Assembly: GCA_963849095.1 (NCBI GenBank)
Contig: CAWKGA010000001.1
Coordinates: forward strand, 186,001-250,000
DNA from: JASHUC01 sp963849095
Lineage (GTDB): Bacteria > Pseudomonadota > Gammaproteobacteria > Steroidobacterales > Steroidobacteraceae
DNA length: 64,000 bases
Direction: 5' to 3'
Shown here: positions 37,281 to 45,372 of the stretch, piece after piece
Position numbering within the stretch: the first letter of the stretch is position 1
Layout of the letters: each line of letters starts with the position of its first letter
Program-made: the position numbers and the translations under genes
The notes under the pieces: model-generated
What the model saw: the letters and a program-made list of their open reading frames with translations, nothing else
The model's database searches: none
What the model was told of the DNA's origin: nothing

Positions 37281-39974
37281 ATGAGAGCTACGCTCCAATC
37301 TGTCGCCGTCGGTGCAGTCCTCTTGATGCTCGCGATCGGCTCGATGCCGCCCGCTCATGCGCAGGCGGCGTTTGCCTTCGATCTGCCCGCGCAGCCGCTC
37401 GCGGACTCGCTCCGGGCGGTCGCGAGCGAGACTCACATCAACATCGTGTTTGACCCGGCCGTGGTCGCCGGAATCACGGCGCGGCCGCTGATGGCCACCG
37501 CGACCGCCCGCCAGGCGATTGCGCGGCTGCTCACCCGCACCGGCCTCAAGTACGTCGCCGTCGGCGAGAGCACCATCCGGATCGCGCGAATCGTGGCGCG
37601 AGATTCGACCGGCGCAGGCTCGGAGGCGCCGCCCGCCGCCGGCCAGGATGGACCGTCGGATACCCAGTCCGGGTCGCAGAGCTCGGAGTCCCCGTCCACG
37701 ACGGAGCAGTCGGGTCCGCCCAGCGCAGCGGGCAAGACTCCCGCAGCGGAGCTCAGCGAGGTGGTGGTCACCGGCACCCGCATTGTCGGCACGACGCCCA
37801 CCTCTCCGGTCCTCACTCTCGACCGAACGGCGATAGATGAGTCCGGCTATAGCAGCATCGGCCAGCTGCTTCTGACGCTTCCCGAGAATTTCAGCGGCGG
37901 ACAGAATCCGGGGGTCATTGGCGCACGCGGCAACAATCAGTTCTCCATCTCCGGTGCCTCGAGCGCGAATCTGTTCGGCCTCGGCGCGGACTCGACACTC
38001 ACCTTGGTGGACGGGCATCGCCTCGCCTACGACGGCTACCAGAACGGGGTGGACCTCTCGCTCATTCCTCTCGCGGCAGTCGATCGCGTCGAGATCATGA
38101 CCGACGGAGGGTCGGCGATCTACGGCTCCGACGCGGTCGCCGGCGTGGTCAACGTCATCCTCAAGCAGAACTACGACGGAGTCACCGCCGACGCACGGTA
38201 TGGCGACGTGACGAGCGGGCAGGCGGGGCAGGCTCAATACAGCGTGCTCGCGGGGCATAACTGGGAGAGCGGTAACGTCGTCGTCGCCTACGAGTACTCC
38301 CACGACGATCCGCTGTACGCATCCGAGCGTCCGTTCTCGCTGGGTGCCGAGCAGCCGACGACGCTGTTTCCCGAGCTCAATCGAGATTCGGTATTCCTGA
38401 GCGCGCATCAAAGCCTGTCGGACTGGGCAACGGCATCGCTGGATGCGCTGTATACCTCCAGGTCCGATGTGAGCGTCGTCACGGCCGGAAGCACGGGCGA
38501 CGAGTTCATCGATTATGCGGAAGTGGACGTCAAAGAGTACGGCGTCTCACCGGGCATTACCGTCGCACTCCCGAGAGACTGGAAGCTCTCACTGGAGGGC
38601 ACCCTCGCGGGTGACCGCGACGATGAGTCCACGCCCGAATACAGCGCTGCCACGGACTCTCTCGTGGCGCCCGGATTGCTCTATTTCCAGAACGAGCTGC
38701 GGATCGGGGAGCTCCAGGCCACCGGGCCTCTGCTCGATCTGCCGTCGGGACCCCTCAAACTCGCCGTTGGCGCCGGATATCGCTACGAAGGATTCGAGAC
38801 TGCCGAGCCGACCGACCTCGCACAGCCGGCCACGAACGCGAGTCGTAACGTTCGCTATGCCTACGGTGAGATCGAACTGCCGCTCGTCGAGCCGGCAACC
38901 ACGCGCACGATGCTGGAGAGCCTGAATCTCAGCGCCGCATACCGTTATGAGCGCTACAGCGACTTCGGCGCTCAGCCGACGCCCAAAGTGGGCATCGCAT
39001 ACGTACCGGTGGACTTTCTCCACCTTCGCGTGACGTGGTCCAAATCCTTCAGGGCGCCGGAGCTCGAGGACGTGTACGGTCTCCGCCAGCTCTATCTCTT
39101 GCCGGCGCCGGCATTTGGCGGAGTAGCGGGAAAGGACGCGATGCTCGTGTTCGGCTCCAACCCGGCCCTCGGCCCGGAAACGGCAACGTCGCGCACCGCG
39201 GGTATCGACCTCACGCCTGCAGCGATTCCAGGCCTGAAAATCAGTCCGACGTACTTCTACATAGACTACAGCAACCGAATCGTCCAGCCGATCGCAGATA
39301 CCACGGGGAGTCTGACCAATCCGCTCTACTCGGCGTTCATCTCCTCGAACCCGACACCCGCCCAGCAGGAGGCGTTGATCGCGCAATCCGCCTTCTTCTA
39401 CAACTTCACAGGTGGCCCATACGACCCCGCGTCGGTCGCAGACGTCCTCAACGATAGTTATCAGAACGCGACGATCCAAAGAATCCATGGCGTGGACCTG
39501 ACCGTGCAGGATGCGTGGCCCATCCTGACCGGACGCCTCAGTGTGGCGACGAACGGTGCATGGCTCACCGTACGGCAGAAGACCATCAGTACCGAGCCGG
39601 AGACGGTGATCTCCGGAACGATTTTTAACCCGCCCAGCTTCAAGGAGCGCACATCCGCGACCTGGCAGCAGAACGGATGGGATTTCACGACGGCCTTCAA
39701 CTACGTCAACTGGGAATGGGACAACTCCACCGCGCCCGCGGTTCACGTCGGCTCGTGGAACACGGTGGATGCTCAGCTGACCTACGACTTCGATTTCTCG
39801 CAGATCCGGTGGCTGCGGGGGATGAAAGCCAGTCTCTTCGCTCAGAATCTATTGAACCGCTATCCGCCGTTCGTCGCGGCGAGCTCGACGACCTATCCGG
39901 GGTTGGGTTACGACTCGACGAACGCCTCGCCCTTCGGACGCTTCATCGGCGCCTATCTATCGAAGAGCTGGTAG
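37281..39974 (+). CDS. TonB-dependent outer-membrane receptor with STN signalling domain
   Basis: 897 residues. Signal peptide 1-27 ends in AHA. STN (secretin/TonB short N-terminal) domain at about 33-103 (FDLPAQPLADSLRAVASETH, then GLKYVAVGESTIRIAR), a Ser/Gly/Pro/Gln-rich linker at 108-155, and a TonB-box-like segment ELSEVVVTGTRIVG. The plug follows (IGARGNNQFSISGASSANLF, GVDLSLIPLAAVDRVEIMTD, GGSAIYGSDAVAGVVNVI), then a 22-strand-type barrel ending in an aromatic residue (LSKSW). The STN domain marks a transducer that signals to FecR. GGAG is 6 bp before the ATG. Placed between fecR and the isopeptidase; likely ligand is the lasso peptide or a siderophore (inference). Confidence 0.93.
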   Translation: MRATLQSVAVGAVLLMLAIGSMPPAHAQAAFAFDLPAQPLADSLRAVASETHINIVFDPAVVAGITARPLMATATARQAIARLLTRTGLKYVAVGESTIRIARIVARDSTGAGSEAPPAAGQDGPSDTQSGSQSSESPSTTEQSGPPSAAGKTPAAELSEVVVTGTRIVGTTPTSPVLTLDRTAIDESGYSSIGQLLLTLPENFSGGQNPGVIGARGNNQFSISGASSANLFGLGADSTLTLVDGHRLAYDGYQNGVDLSLIPLAAVDRVEIMTDGGSAIYGSDAVAGVVNVILKQNYDGVTADARYGDVTSGQAGQAQYSVLAGHNWESGNVVVAYEYSHDDPLYASERPFSLGAEQPTTLFPELNRDSVFLSAHQSLSDWATASLDALYTSRSDVSVVTAGSTGDEFIDYAEVDVKEYGVSPGITVALPRDWKLSLEGTLAGDRDDESTPEYSAATDSLVAPGLLYFQNELRIGELQATGPLLDLPSGPLKLAVGAGYRYEGFETAEPTDLAQPATNASRNVRYAYGEIELPLVEPATTRTMLESLNLSAAYRYERYSDFGAQPTPKVGIAYVPVDFLHLRVTWSKSFRAPELEDVYGLRQLYLLPAPAFGGVAGKDAMLVFGSNPALGPETATSRTAGIDLTPAAIPGLKISPTYFYIDYSNRIVQPIADTTGSLTNPLYSAFISSNPTPAQQEALIAQSAFFYNFTGGPYDPASVADVLNDSYQNATIQRIHGVDLTVQDAWPILTGRLSVATNGAWLTVRQKTISTEPETVISGTIFNPPSFKERTSATWQQNGWDFTTAFNYVNWEWDNSTAPAVHVGSWNTVDAQLTYDFDFSQIRWLRGMKASLFAQNLLNRYPPFVAASSTTYPGLGYDSTNASPFGRFIGAYLSKSW

Positions 39975-39976
39975 TC

Positions 39977-42205
39977 ATGACGCGGCATGCTCCCGGCTCG
40001 TCCGCGTTAGCTGCCGTCTCTACGGCCTTCCTGGCCGCAGTGCCCGTCTGGGCGAGCACGCTCGCCGGCAACAGGGCCGCCGAGCGAGAGGTCTCGACCC
40101 GCAGCCTTCTGTCGCTGAAAGACATCGGCGGCGAGGCAGGCGTCATCTCCGTTTCGCCGGATGGCGGGCTCGTGGCCTTTCAGATTCAACAGGCCGATTT
40201 CATCGCGGATACCTATCGCTCCAACTGGTACGTTGTCCGGGCGTCCGGCGGCGCGGCGCCCGTTCGCGTGGGAAGCGGGGGCGATCTGATTCTGTCACCC
40301 GCTCCCTTCGGACGGCTAGATGGCGCGAGGGCCGACATTCAAGCGAAGTGGTCGCCGGACGGGCAATGGATTGCGTATCTGCGCAAGGACGGCGACCAGG
40401 TACAAGTATGGCGGAGCCGCGCAGACGGAACCCGCGAGGAGCAGGTGAGCCACACTGATGCGAACGTCCTGGACTTCGTATGGCGGCCGGACGGCCGTGC
40501 CATCTATGTTCAGGTTGGCAGAAGCCGACGGGAGATGGCCCGCGAGGACGGTGAGGAAGGTCGGCGCGGCTACCTTCTCGACGACCGGTTCGTGCCCGGC
40601 TATAGCACGAGGCCGCTCTGGGTCCCCTGTGGCGAGAACCTGTGGCGCGCGCCGCTCGTGAGCTCGCAACGATGCACTCCTCGAACCTGGGTGGTGAAGT
40701 TCGGCTCCCCGGAGCGCGAGGCGACCGCGGAGGAGGGTCAGGCTTACCGCACGCTGACGACGCCGGAGCGCCCGCCGGAGGTGGGCGCCGGCCGTATCGT
40801 TCGCGGTATCGCGTGGAATAGAGATCACACGCGGGCCGCATGGTTGGAGAATCTCTCTCCGCGCGACAAGCCCGGGTTCGGCGCGCCGCTAACGCTACTC
40901 GTCGATAACCGGCCATGCTCCGCTCCGCAGTGCGTGGGACAGCTCGAGGCCGTCTGGTGGCACGGGACGGATGTGGTCTTTCTCAGGCGTGAGGGTTGGG
41001 CCCATAGCGTTCGCGCCCTCTACGTGTGGAGGCCGGGAACCGGAAGTCCCAGACGCATCTACAGGGCGGACAGTGAGCTCAGCTCCTGCGCGATCGCGGG
41101 CGACCGTCTGCTGTGCTTGCAGGAGACTCCAACGACCCCACGAAAGATCGTATCGATCCGCCTGGAGGGAGGCCGAGTCGATACGGTCTTCGATCCCAAT
41201 CCGGACTTCGCGGGATACGCGCTCGGGCGCGTGGAGAAGCTCGAGGTGAGCGACGGCTTTGGTAACCAGGGGTTCGGCCATCTGGTCTATCCGCCCGATT
41301 TCAACGCGAGCTGCCGCTATCCTTTGGTCATCGTGCAATACCGGTCGAGAGGGTTCCTCAGGGGCGGAATCGGCAACGAGTACCCGATCTATCCGCTTGC
41401 GGCCGCCGGCTTCTTGGTTTTCAGCTCGGACGGCCCGGCCGACGAGCGCCTGACGTCGCGCTACGACACGAGCAGTTGGCAGGGTATAGCGGCCCTGTCC
41501 GCAGAGGAGACTGGTCCGAGCGGATACCGGATGCGCAGCTGGCTTGGCGCGCTGGAGGCCGTCATCGAGCGTCTGGAAAGCCGCGGAATCGTGGACCGCT
41601 CGAGAATCGGGATCACCGGCCTCAGCGCCGGAGCGGAAGTGGTCGACTTCGCGCTGACTCATTCGACGAGATTTGCGGCGGCGGCGATCAGCGGCATGGA
41701 ATCTCCCGACTCCTATGCTCTGGAAGTGAACACCACGATGCGCGCCCTCTCGGAGGCCCAGTGGAGCGCTCACTCGCTTGCAGAGGCGATCCGGATCGGC
41801 GGCCGCGTGGAGTCCCTCGCGCACGACGTGAGTCGGGTGAACACGCCTTTGTTGATGCAGGTGGCGGACCACGAGCTCATCATGACTCTGCCGGACTACG
41901 TCGCCTTGAAAGAGGCGGGCAAGCCGGTCGAGGCGTATGTGTTCCCGGACGAGCTGCACGTCAAGTTCCATCCGCTGCACAAGCTCGCCGTCGGAGAGCG
42001 TGCCATCGATTGGTTTCGCTTCTGGCTGAAGGGTGAGGAAGACCCGGCTCCCGAGAAGGCGGAGCAATATGCCCGGTGGCGGCAGATGCGTGGACGTATG
42101 TCGCGCGGGCCATCAAGCGGGGATCACGGGCTCGGCGCGAGTCATGCTGCGCCACCAAGCTCTGGCCCAGACCTCGGCGGCAATGCATGCGGTGAGCGGC
42201 GGTAG
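39977..42205 (+). CDS. Atxe2-type lasso peptide isopeptidase
   Basis: S9 (prolyl-oligopeptidase-fold) hydrolase that opens the isopeptide bond of lasso peptides. A signal peptide (ALAAVSTAFLAAVPVWA) is followed by a beta-propeller-like N-terminal domain and a C-terminal alpha/beta-hydrolase domain. The catalytic triad is visible as Ser550 in GITGLSAGAEV, Asp631 in LLMQVADHEL and His661 in YVFPDELHVKFHP. Those are the motifs of Atxe2-type isopeptidases, and the spacing is similar. The last 35 residues or so look unlike the family, and the stop lies 93 bp inside the convergent cyclase gene. 742 residues. It starts 2 bp after the receptor stop. The substrate is presumably the product of the adjacent A-B-C genes. 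Confidence 0.9.
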   Translation: MTRHAPGSSALAAVSTAFLAAVPVWASTLAGNRAAEREVSTRSLLSLKDIGGEAGVISVSPDGGLVAFQIQQADFIADTYRSNWYVVRASGGAAPVRVGSGGDLILSPAPFGRLDGARADIQAKWSPDGQWIAYLRKDGDQVQVWRSRADGTREEQVSHTDANVLDFVWRPDGRAIYVQVGRSRREMAREDGEEGRRGYLLDDRFVPGYSTRPLWVPCGENLWRAPLVSSQRCTPRTWVVKFGSPEREATAEEGQAYRTLTTPERPPEVGAGRIVRGIAWNRDHTRAAWLENLSPRDKPGFGAPLTLLVDNRPCSAPQCVGQLEAVWWHGTDVVFLRREGWAHSVRALYVWRPGTGSPRRIYRADSELSSCAIAGDRLLCLQETPTTPRKIVSIRLEGGRVDTVFDPNPDFAGYALGRVEKLEVSDGFGNQGFGHLVYPPDFNASCRYPLVIVQYRSRGFLRGGIGNEYPIYPLAAAGFLVFSSDGPADERLTSRYDTSSWQGIAALSAEETGPSGYRMRSWLGALEAVIERLESRGIVDRSRIGITGLSAGAEVVDFALTHSTRFAAAAISGMESPDSYALEVNTTMRALSEAQWSAHSLAEAIRIGGRVESLAHDVSRVNTPLLMQVADHELIMTLPDYVALKEAGKPVEAYVFPDELHVKFHPLHKLAVGERAIDWFRFWLKGEEDPAPEKAEQYARWRQMRGRMSRGPSSGDHGLGASHAAPPSSGPDLGGNACGERR

Positions 42206-43972
42206 CTGACCGGGCATCAATGCACGATCCTCTCGAAGACAGGCCTCGAGCTGCGCCCGATCGACCAAACCCTCCCGCGCGAGTATGCCGTCGAGCAAGA
42301 GTTCGCAGAGAAAGGACTCGTTGCGACGGATCCCGTCCACCACGAAAGACGTAGTATTACCCTTGTCTTCGCGCTGCAAGATCGGCGCAGGAACGCAATC
42401 GCTGAAAGCATCCCGCGCCAGTGCGCGGTGCCGGCCGCCTCGCAGATGAAGGTAAGTGGGTGTCCTCAAGCATTGCTCGATGATCGGCTGAGAAAGCAAC
42501 GGGTGGTGCTCGTAAGCGAATTCCTTCCTCGGTATGGGTCTGTGCCGATTCACGACCTCCGCCAGCAGGTGGATCTGGCACTGCCTGCCGGGAGGGAGGC
42601 TCTCGGCGGCTAGCGTCCAAGGATGGGCCGAGTAGCGATCGAGATCCCTCGGCAGCGCATCGGGGCAAACGAAGTATGCCTTGCGCTGGTCCGCGCGCAT
42701 CGCCTGCCGCGTGCGTGCGCGTCGCGAGGACAGAGCGGAATGCAATACGGCGGCGTAGGGCTGAGCGGAGAGCCGCGCCGCGTCCCGTACCACCCGCACC
42801 AGTCCGCATCGCAGGCCGTGATCCGCCACGTAGTCCGCCGCGCTCGGAACGTTCGAGGTCTTCAGGAAGAGATGATCTCCACCTTGCCCCATCCACATGG
42901 CATCGGCCTGGTGCCGTTCCGCTTCAGTGTTCGTGAGCGCGAGCTCGAGCAAGCGGCCGCATTGGGGATAGCTGGGTTTTGCGCTCACGGGAAGCGAGAG
43001 CACATCGGAGCCGAACGCGAATATCCGCGGACTCCAACTGCGCTCGATCAGCGGGACTCGCGCGCGTCCGGCGGCGATCCTCGCATAAGCCCGCTCGTCG
43101 CCTTCGGCGGCTTCGAGATAGCGATTCAGGCATACGATGGCAGGCGCAGATGGCGCTCCGGAGAGGCAGCCGAGCACGATCGACGAATCCAGTCCGCCGG
43201 AGAGGCAGTGCAGCACTCGGGGATGTACGCAGGCCCATGCATCGATGCATGCCTGCGTGGTGCGTCGAAGTTCCGTGACAGCCTGCTCGTAAGTGAGCTG
43301 ACCACGTTCGGTGGTGATGGAGCCAGGATCCCACGCGGTGCGCTGCCGAGCAGAGGAGCCGTGAAACTGGACGCACTCGCCCGCCAGCACTTCGGTCACT
43401 TCGGCAAAGGCGGACTCCCTGATCTGGAGGGAGTCCCTGTAAATGAAAGCCGCAAGGTACGCCAGATTCAGCGTGAACGGCGGCAGCCGAAGTGCGGACA
43501 GATCGGCAACGTCCGCGAACAGGATATCAACGTCGGCGTGTCGCAATCGGTAGCAGGGGAGCTTGCCCGACGGATCGCGCACCACGGCGCTGCGTGGCTC
43601 CGTCGGAGAGGTCAGAAAGGCAAGATAGGCGCCCCAGTAATCCTCCGTCAACTTCCCGGCAGCCTCCAAGTAACGCGCTGCATCGGACTCGGAGATAGCC
43701 GGCTCCCAGTTGTTCGTGAGATCGCTCAGCTTGGCAGGGAAGAGGCGACCGAGTATCACGCCGCGCGCCGCCGGCAGCGGGTACTCGCGGAGGTCGGTCG
43801 TGCGCGGGGACTGGGTGTACACCCTCATCCCTGCGGAGCTGAATGCTCGATTCCACCTGGGATCCGAGTGCTCGAGCGCGTTGCCGAGCGCAGCGGCTGC
43901 AAGAAAAGCCTCATCGTTCACGAAGCTCCATATGAGCACGACATAGTGATACACGGGCCGGCTCCCATTCAC
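42113..43972 (-). CDS. Lasso cyclase (asparagine-synthetase-like, C protein)
   Basis: ATP-dependent macrolactam synthetase that adenylates the side-chain carboxyl of the core and closes the ring on the N-terminal Gly. An N-terminal glutaminase-like region (about 1-200) lacks the catalytic Cys1 expected of true asparagine synthetase. The ATP-pyrophosphatase domain has the PP-loop SGGLDSS at residues 258-264 (LHCLSGGLDSSIVLGCLSG), MGQGGDHLFLK, and the C-terminal core LSQPIIEQCLRTPTYLHLRG and REDKGNTTSFVVDGI. 619 residues fits C proteins. Its start overlaps the B stop by 4 bp; its tail overlaps the isopeptidase tail by 93 bp on the opposite strand. Confidence 0.92.
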   Translation of the reverse strand: MNGSRPVYHYVVLIWSFVNDEAFLAAAALGNALEHSDPRWNRAFSSAGMRVYTQSPRTTDLREYPLPAARGVILGRLFPAKLSDLTNNWEPAISESDAARYLEAAGKLTEDYWGAYLAFLTSPTEPRSAVVRDPSGKLPCYRLRHADVDILFADVADLSALRLPPFTLNLAYLAAFIYRDSLQIRESAFAEVTEVLAGECVQFHGSSARQRTAWDPGSITTERGQLTYEQAVTELRRTTQACIDAWACVHPRVLHCLSGGLDSSIVLGCLSGAPSAPAIVCLNRYLEAAEGDERAYARIAAGRARVPLIERSWSPRIFAFGSDVLSLPVSAKPSYPQCGRLLELALTNTEAERHQADAMWMGQGGDHLFLKTSNVPSAADYVADHGLRCGLVRVVRDAARLSAQPYAAVLHSALSSRRARTRQAMRADQRKAYFVCPDALPRDLDRYSAHPWTLAAESLPPGRQCQIHLLAEVVNRHRPIPRKEFAYEHHPLLSQPIIEQCLRTPTYLHLRGGRHRALARDAFSDCVPAPILQREDKGNTTSFVVDGIRRNESFLCELLLDGILAREGLVDRAQLEACLREDRALMPGQLPPLTACIAAEVWARAWWRSMTRAEPVIPA

Positions 43973-44688
43973 ACCGCCATGATGGGTGTGAGCGGCAGAA
44001 CCCGCTCGACCGCGTCATTCAGCAAGGTGTCCCCGTACTGTACCCAGCAGTGAGCGTAGAAGGGATCGGCCCGAACCCCAAAGACCCACCGAGCATGCAG
44101 ACGGTGGTAGGCGAGAAAGTGGACCAGCGCGAGAGAGTCGAAGGTGCACAGGTAGGGCCGAGGGTAGATGGGACGGAGCGCGTCGAATACCGCGGCGAGG
44201 CGGACGGCGCGCCCAGGCGCTGGCGAATCAGCGCGGCCGCGGCGTTTTCGTATCTCAACGTCGCTGACGACAGTCTCGAACGATTGGCGCCTCAGCGCGA
44301 TGTCCGCCCGTCGACACGCCAGGAGAAAGAGCGCCGATTTCCGGAGAACCGAATGGAATGGCGGACGACTCTGCGAGAGATCTCGAGGACCTGGGATCGG
44401 GATCGAGACAGGGCACGCCGGCTTCGACCCGGCAGAGTCGCGAGTCAGAATGCCTCGGGAGACGAATTGGGAGGCAAGCTCCAACACGGACGTATCAGGT
44501 TGCGGACGCGGCTGAGAGGCGTTCGAAGTCCGTTCGCAAGGCCAGCCGCTCAGCCAAGGCACGAGCGGGTCGAAGTACCTACGCAGGACGCACTCATATC
44601 GGTCTCGGTGTATGTCCAGGATCACCACATAGCGACTGGCCAGACACAAAAAGACGTGCTGTCGCAGAAAGTATCGTATCGTCTCCAT
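43969..44688 (-). CDS. Lasso leader peptidase with RRE domain (fused B protein)
   Basis: 239 residues combining two roles. Residues 1-80 form a PqqD-like RRE (RiPP recognition element), which binds the leader: METIRYFLRQHVFLCLASRY and VVILDIHRDRYECVLRRYFD. The C-terminal third is the transglutaminase-like Cys peptidase that cleaves the leader: Cys181 in YLCTFDSLALVHFLA, WVFGVRADPFYAHCWVQYGD with His213, and LLNDAVERVLPLTPIM with Asp225. Met at 44688 is the family start; a frame to 44937 would run through the precursor region. It follows the precursor by 71 bp with a strong hairpin in between. Confidence 0.92.
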   Translation of the reverse strand: METIRYFLRQHVFLCLASRYVVILDIHRDRYECVLRRYFDPLVPWLSGWPCERTSNASQPRPQPDTSVLELASQFVSRGILTRDSAGSKPACPVSIPIPGPRDLSQSRPPFHSVLRKSALFLLACRRADIALRRQSFETVVSDVEIRKRRGRADSPAPGRAVRLAAVFDALRPIYPRPYLCTFDSLALVHFLAYHRLHARWVFGVRADPFYAHCWVQYGDTLLNDAVERVLPLTPIMAV

Positions 44689-44720
44689 TGCAGCGCCGGC
44701 GCAGGTGCGTGATCCGAGAA

Positions 44721-44750
44721 GCGGTGCGCAGCGGGGAAGCTGCGCACCGC
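44721..44750 (-). terminator. Hairpin between lasso precursor and B gene
   Basis: Perfect 12-bp stem GCGGTGCGCAGC / GCTGCGCACCGC with a 6-nt GGGGAA loop, 9 bp after the precursor stop and 32 bp before the B start. There is no T tract. Such a structure can partly end or process transcription and so raise precursor mRNA over B and C. Confidence 0.75.
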
Positions 44751-44759
44751 CCGCGGCCG

Positions 44760-44861
44760 TCAATTCGGCTGCTGGTTGGCCTCGTACTCGTATTCCAGAC
44801 CTGCCGGTCCCTTCGTCAGCTCGGAGGCCGCGCCCATATCGAAGAATTTCACTGATTCCAT
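44760..44861 (-). CDS. Lasso peptide precursor (A), 33 residues
   Basis: Found by reading upstream of B. The product is 33 residues. The leader (residues 1-17, starting MESVKFFDMG) ends ELTK, with Thr16 at position -2, the usual Thr in lasso leaders; DMGAASELTKG matches the LG-x-A-x-x-LT-x-G pattern of proteobacterial precursors. The core (residues 18-33) is GPAGLEYEYEANQQPN: Gly1 would condense with Glu8 to an 8-residue ring, leaving an 8-residue tail with no aromatic residue beyond Tyr9. Glu6 or Glu10 are less likely acceptors because known rings have 7-9 residues. A GAGGAG site lies 7 bp upstream. B and C follow. Confidence 0.9.
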   Translation of the reverse strand: MESVKFFDMGAASELTKGPAGLEYEYEANQQPN

Positions 44862-45372
44862 GATGACTCTCCTCGGTTCGATTGATGGATGGAACGGATC
44901 GTTGTCGATGCGCTATCCGCGGTAGCGAGCCGACCATGGTGCGAGGAGCGACGGGCCGTCAAGGCGCAAGTCGCGCGTCGCGTGCGCCGGACACCGGGCA
45001 GCACAGATAGATGGGAAGGGATCCTCCGCAGCCGGGCACATCGAACGGCCGTCACCGTGGCTATCGAATCCGCGCGACCGACGGCATTTCAATGACGTGA
45101 GCGACGCCGGGGGGTCGCGCGTTGCAGAGCGACGGCGCGCGGGCGGACGAGTAGTCGGCCCCGAGGCGCCGGGACCCGCGTCGCCCGACGGATCGGATTT
45201 CCACAATCGCGCGTGCCAGGAGTTGCATTCCTGGGCTCGCAAACGGTCCAAGCCGGTGGCAGGCGTTGCATGCGCGGAGGGGGTCGAGTGCAGGAGTCGG
45301 CCCGACTTGCGCGAAACGGAGTGCGGGCGGGCACGCGGCCGAATCCGATCCGTGCGTCGCCACCGGGCGCGA
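44862..45372. other. 511-bp gene-free region upstream of the lasso operon
   Basis: No convincing coding frame. A TTGACG occurs on the minus strand near 44960 but has no good -10, so I call no promoter. Short minus-strand frames (for example 45061-45363, with a chance CNACH) resemble nothing. I see no second lasso precursor here. The region should hold the control sequences of the A-B-C genes. Confidence 0.5.
44869..44874 (-). promoter_or_regulatory. Shine-Dalgarno of the lasso precursor
   Basis: GAGGAG (minus strand) ends 7 bp before the ATG at 44861. It is the strongest Shine-Dalgarno in the region and fixes the start of this very short gene. Confidence 0.85.

Noticed and set aside
44938..44970. 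Promoter of the lasso A-B-C genes (TTGACG on the minus strand)
   Set aside because: No acceptable -10 at 16-18 bp; not called.
45061..45363. Minus-strand frame with CNACH, like a haem-binding CxxCH
   Set aside because: No signal peptide, no other cytochrome c features, poor start; taken as chance.
44862..45372. A second lasso precursor upstream of the first
   Set aside because: Short minus-strand frames (for example a 55-codon frame ending near 45061) lack a leader with Thr at -2 and a Gly-started core.
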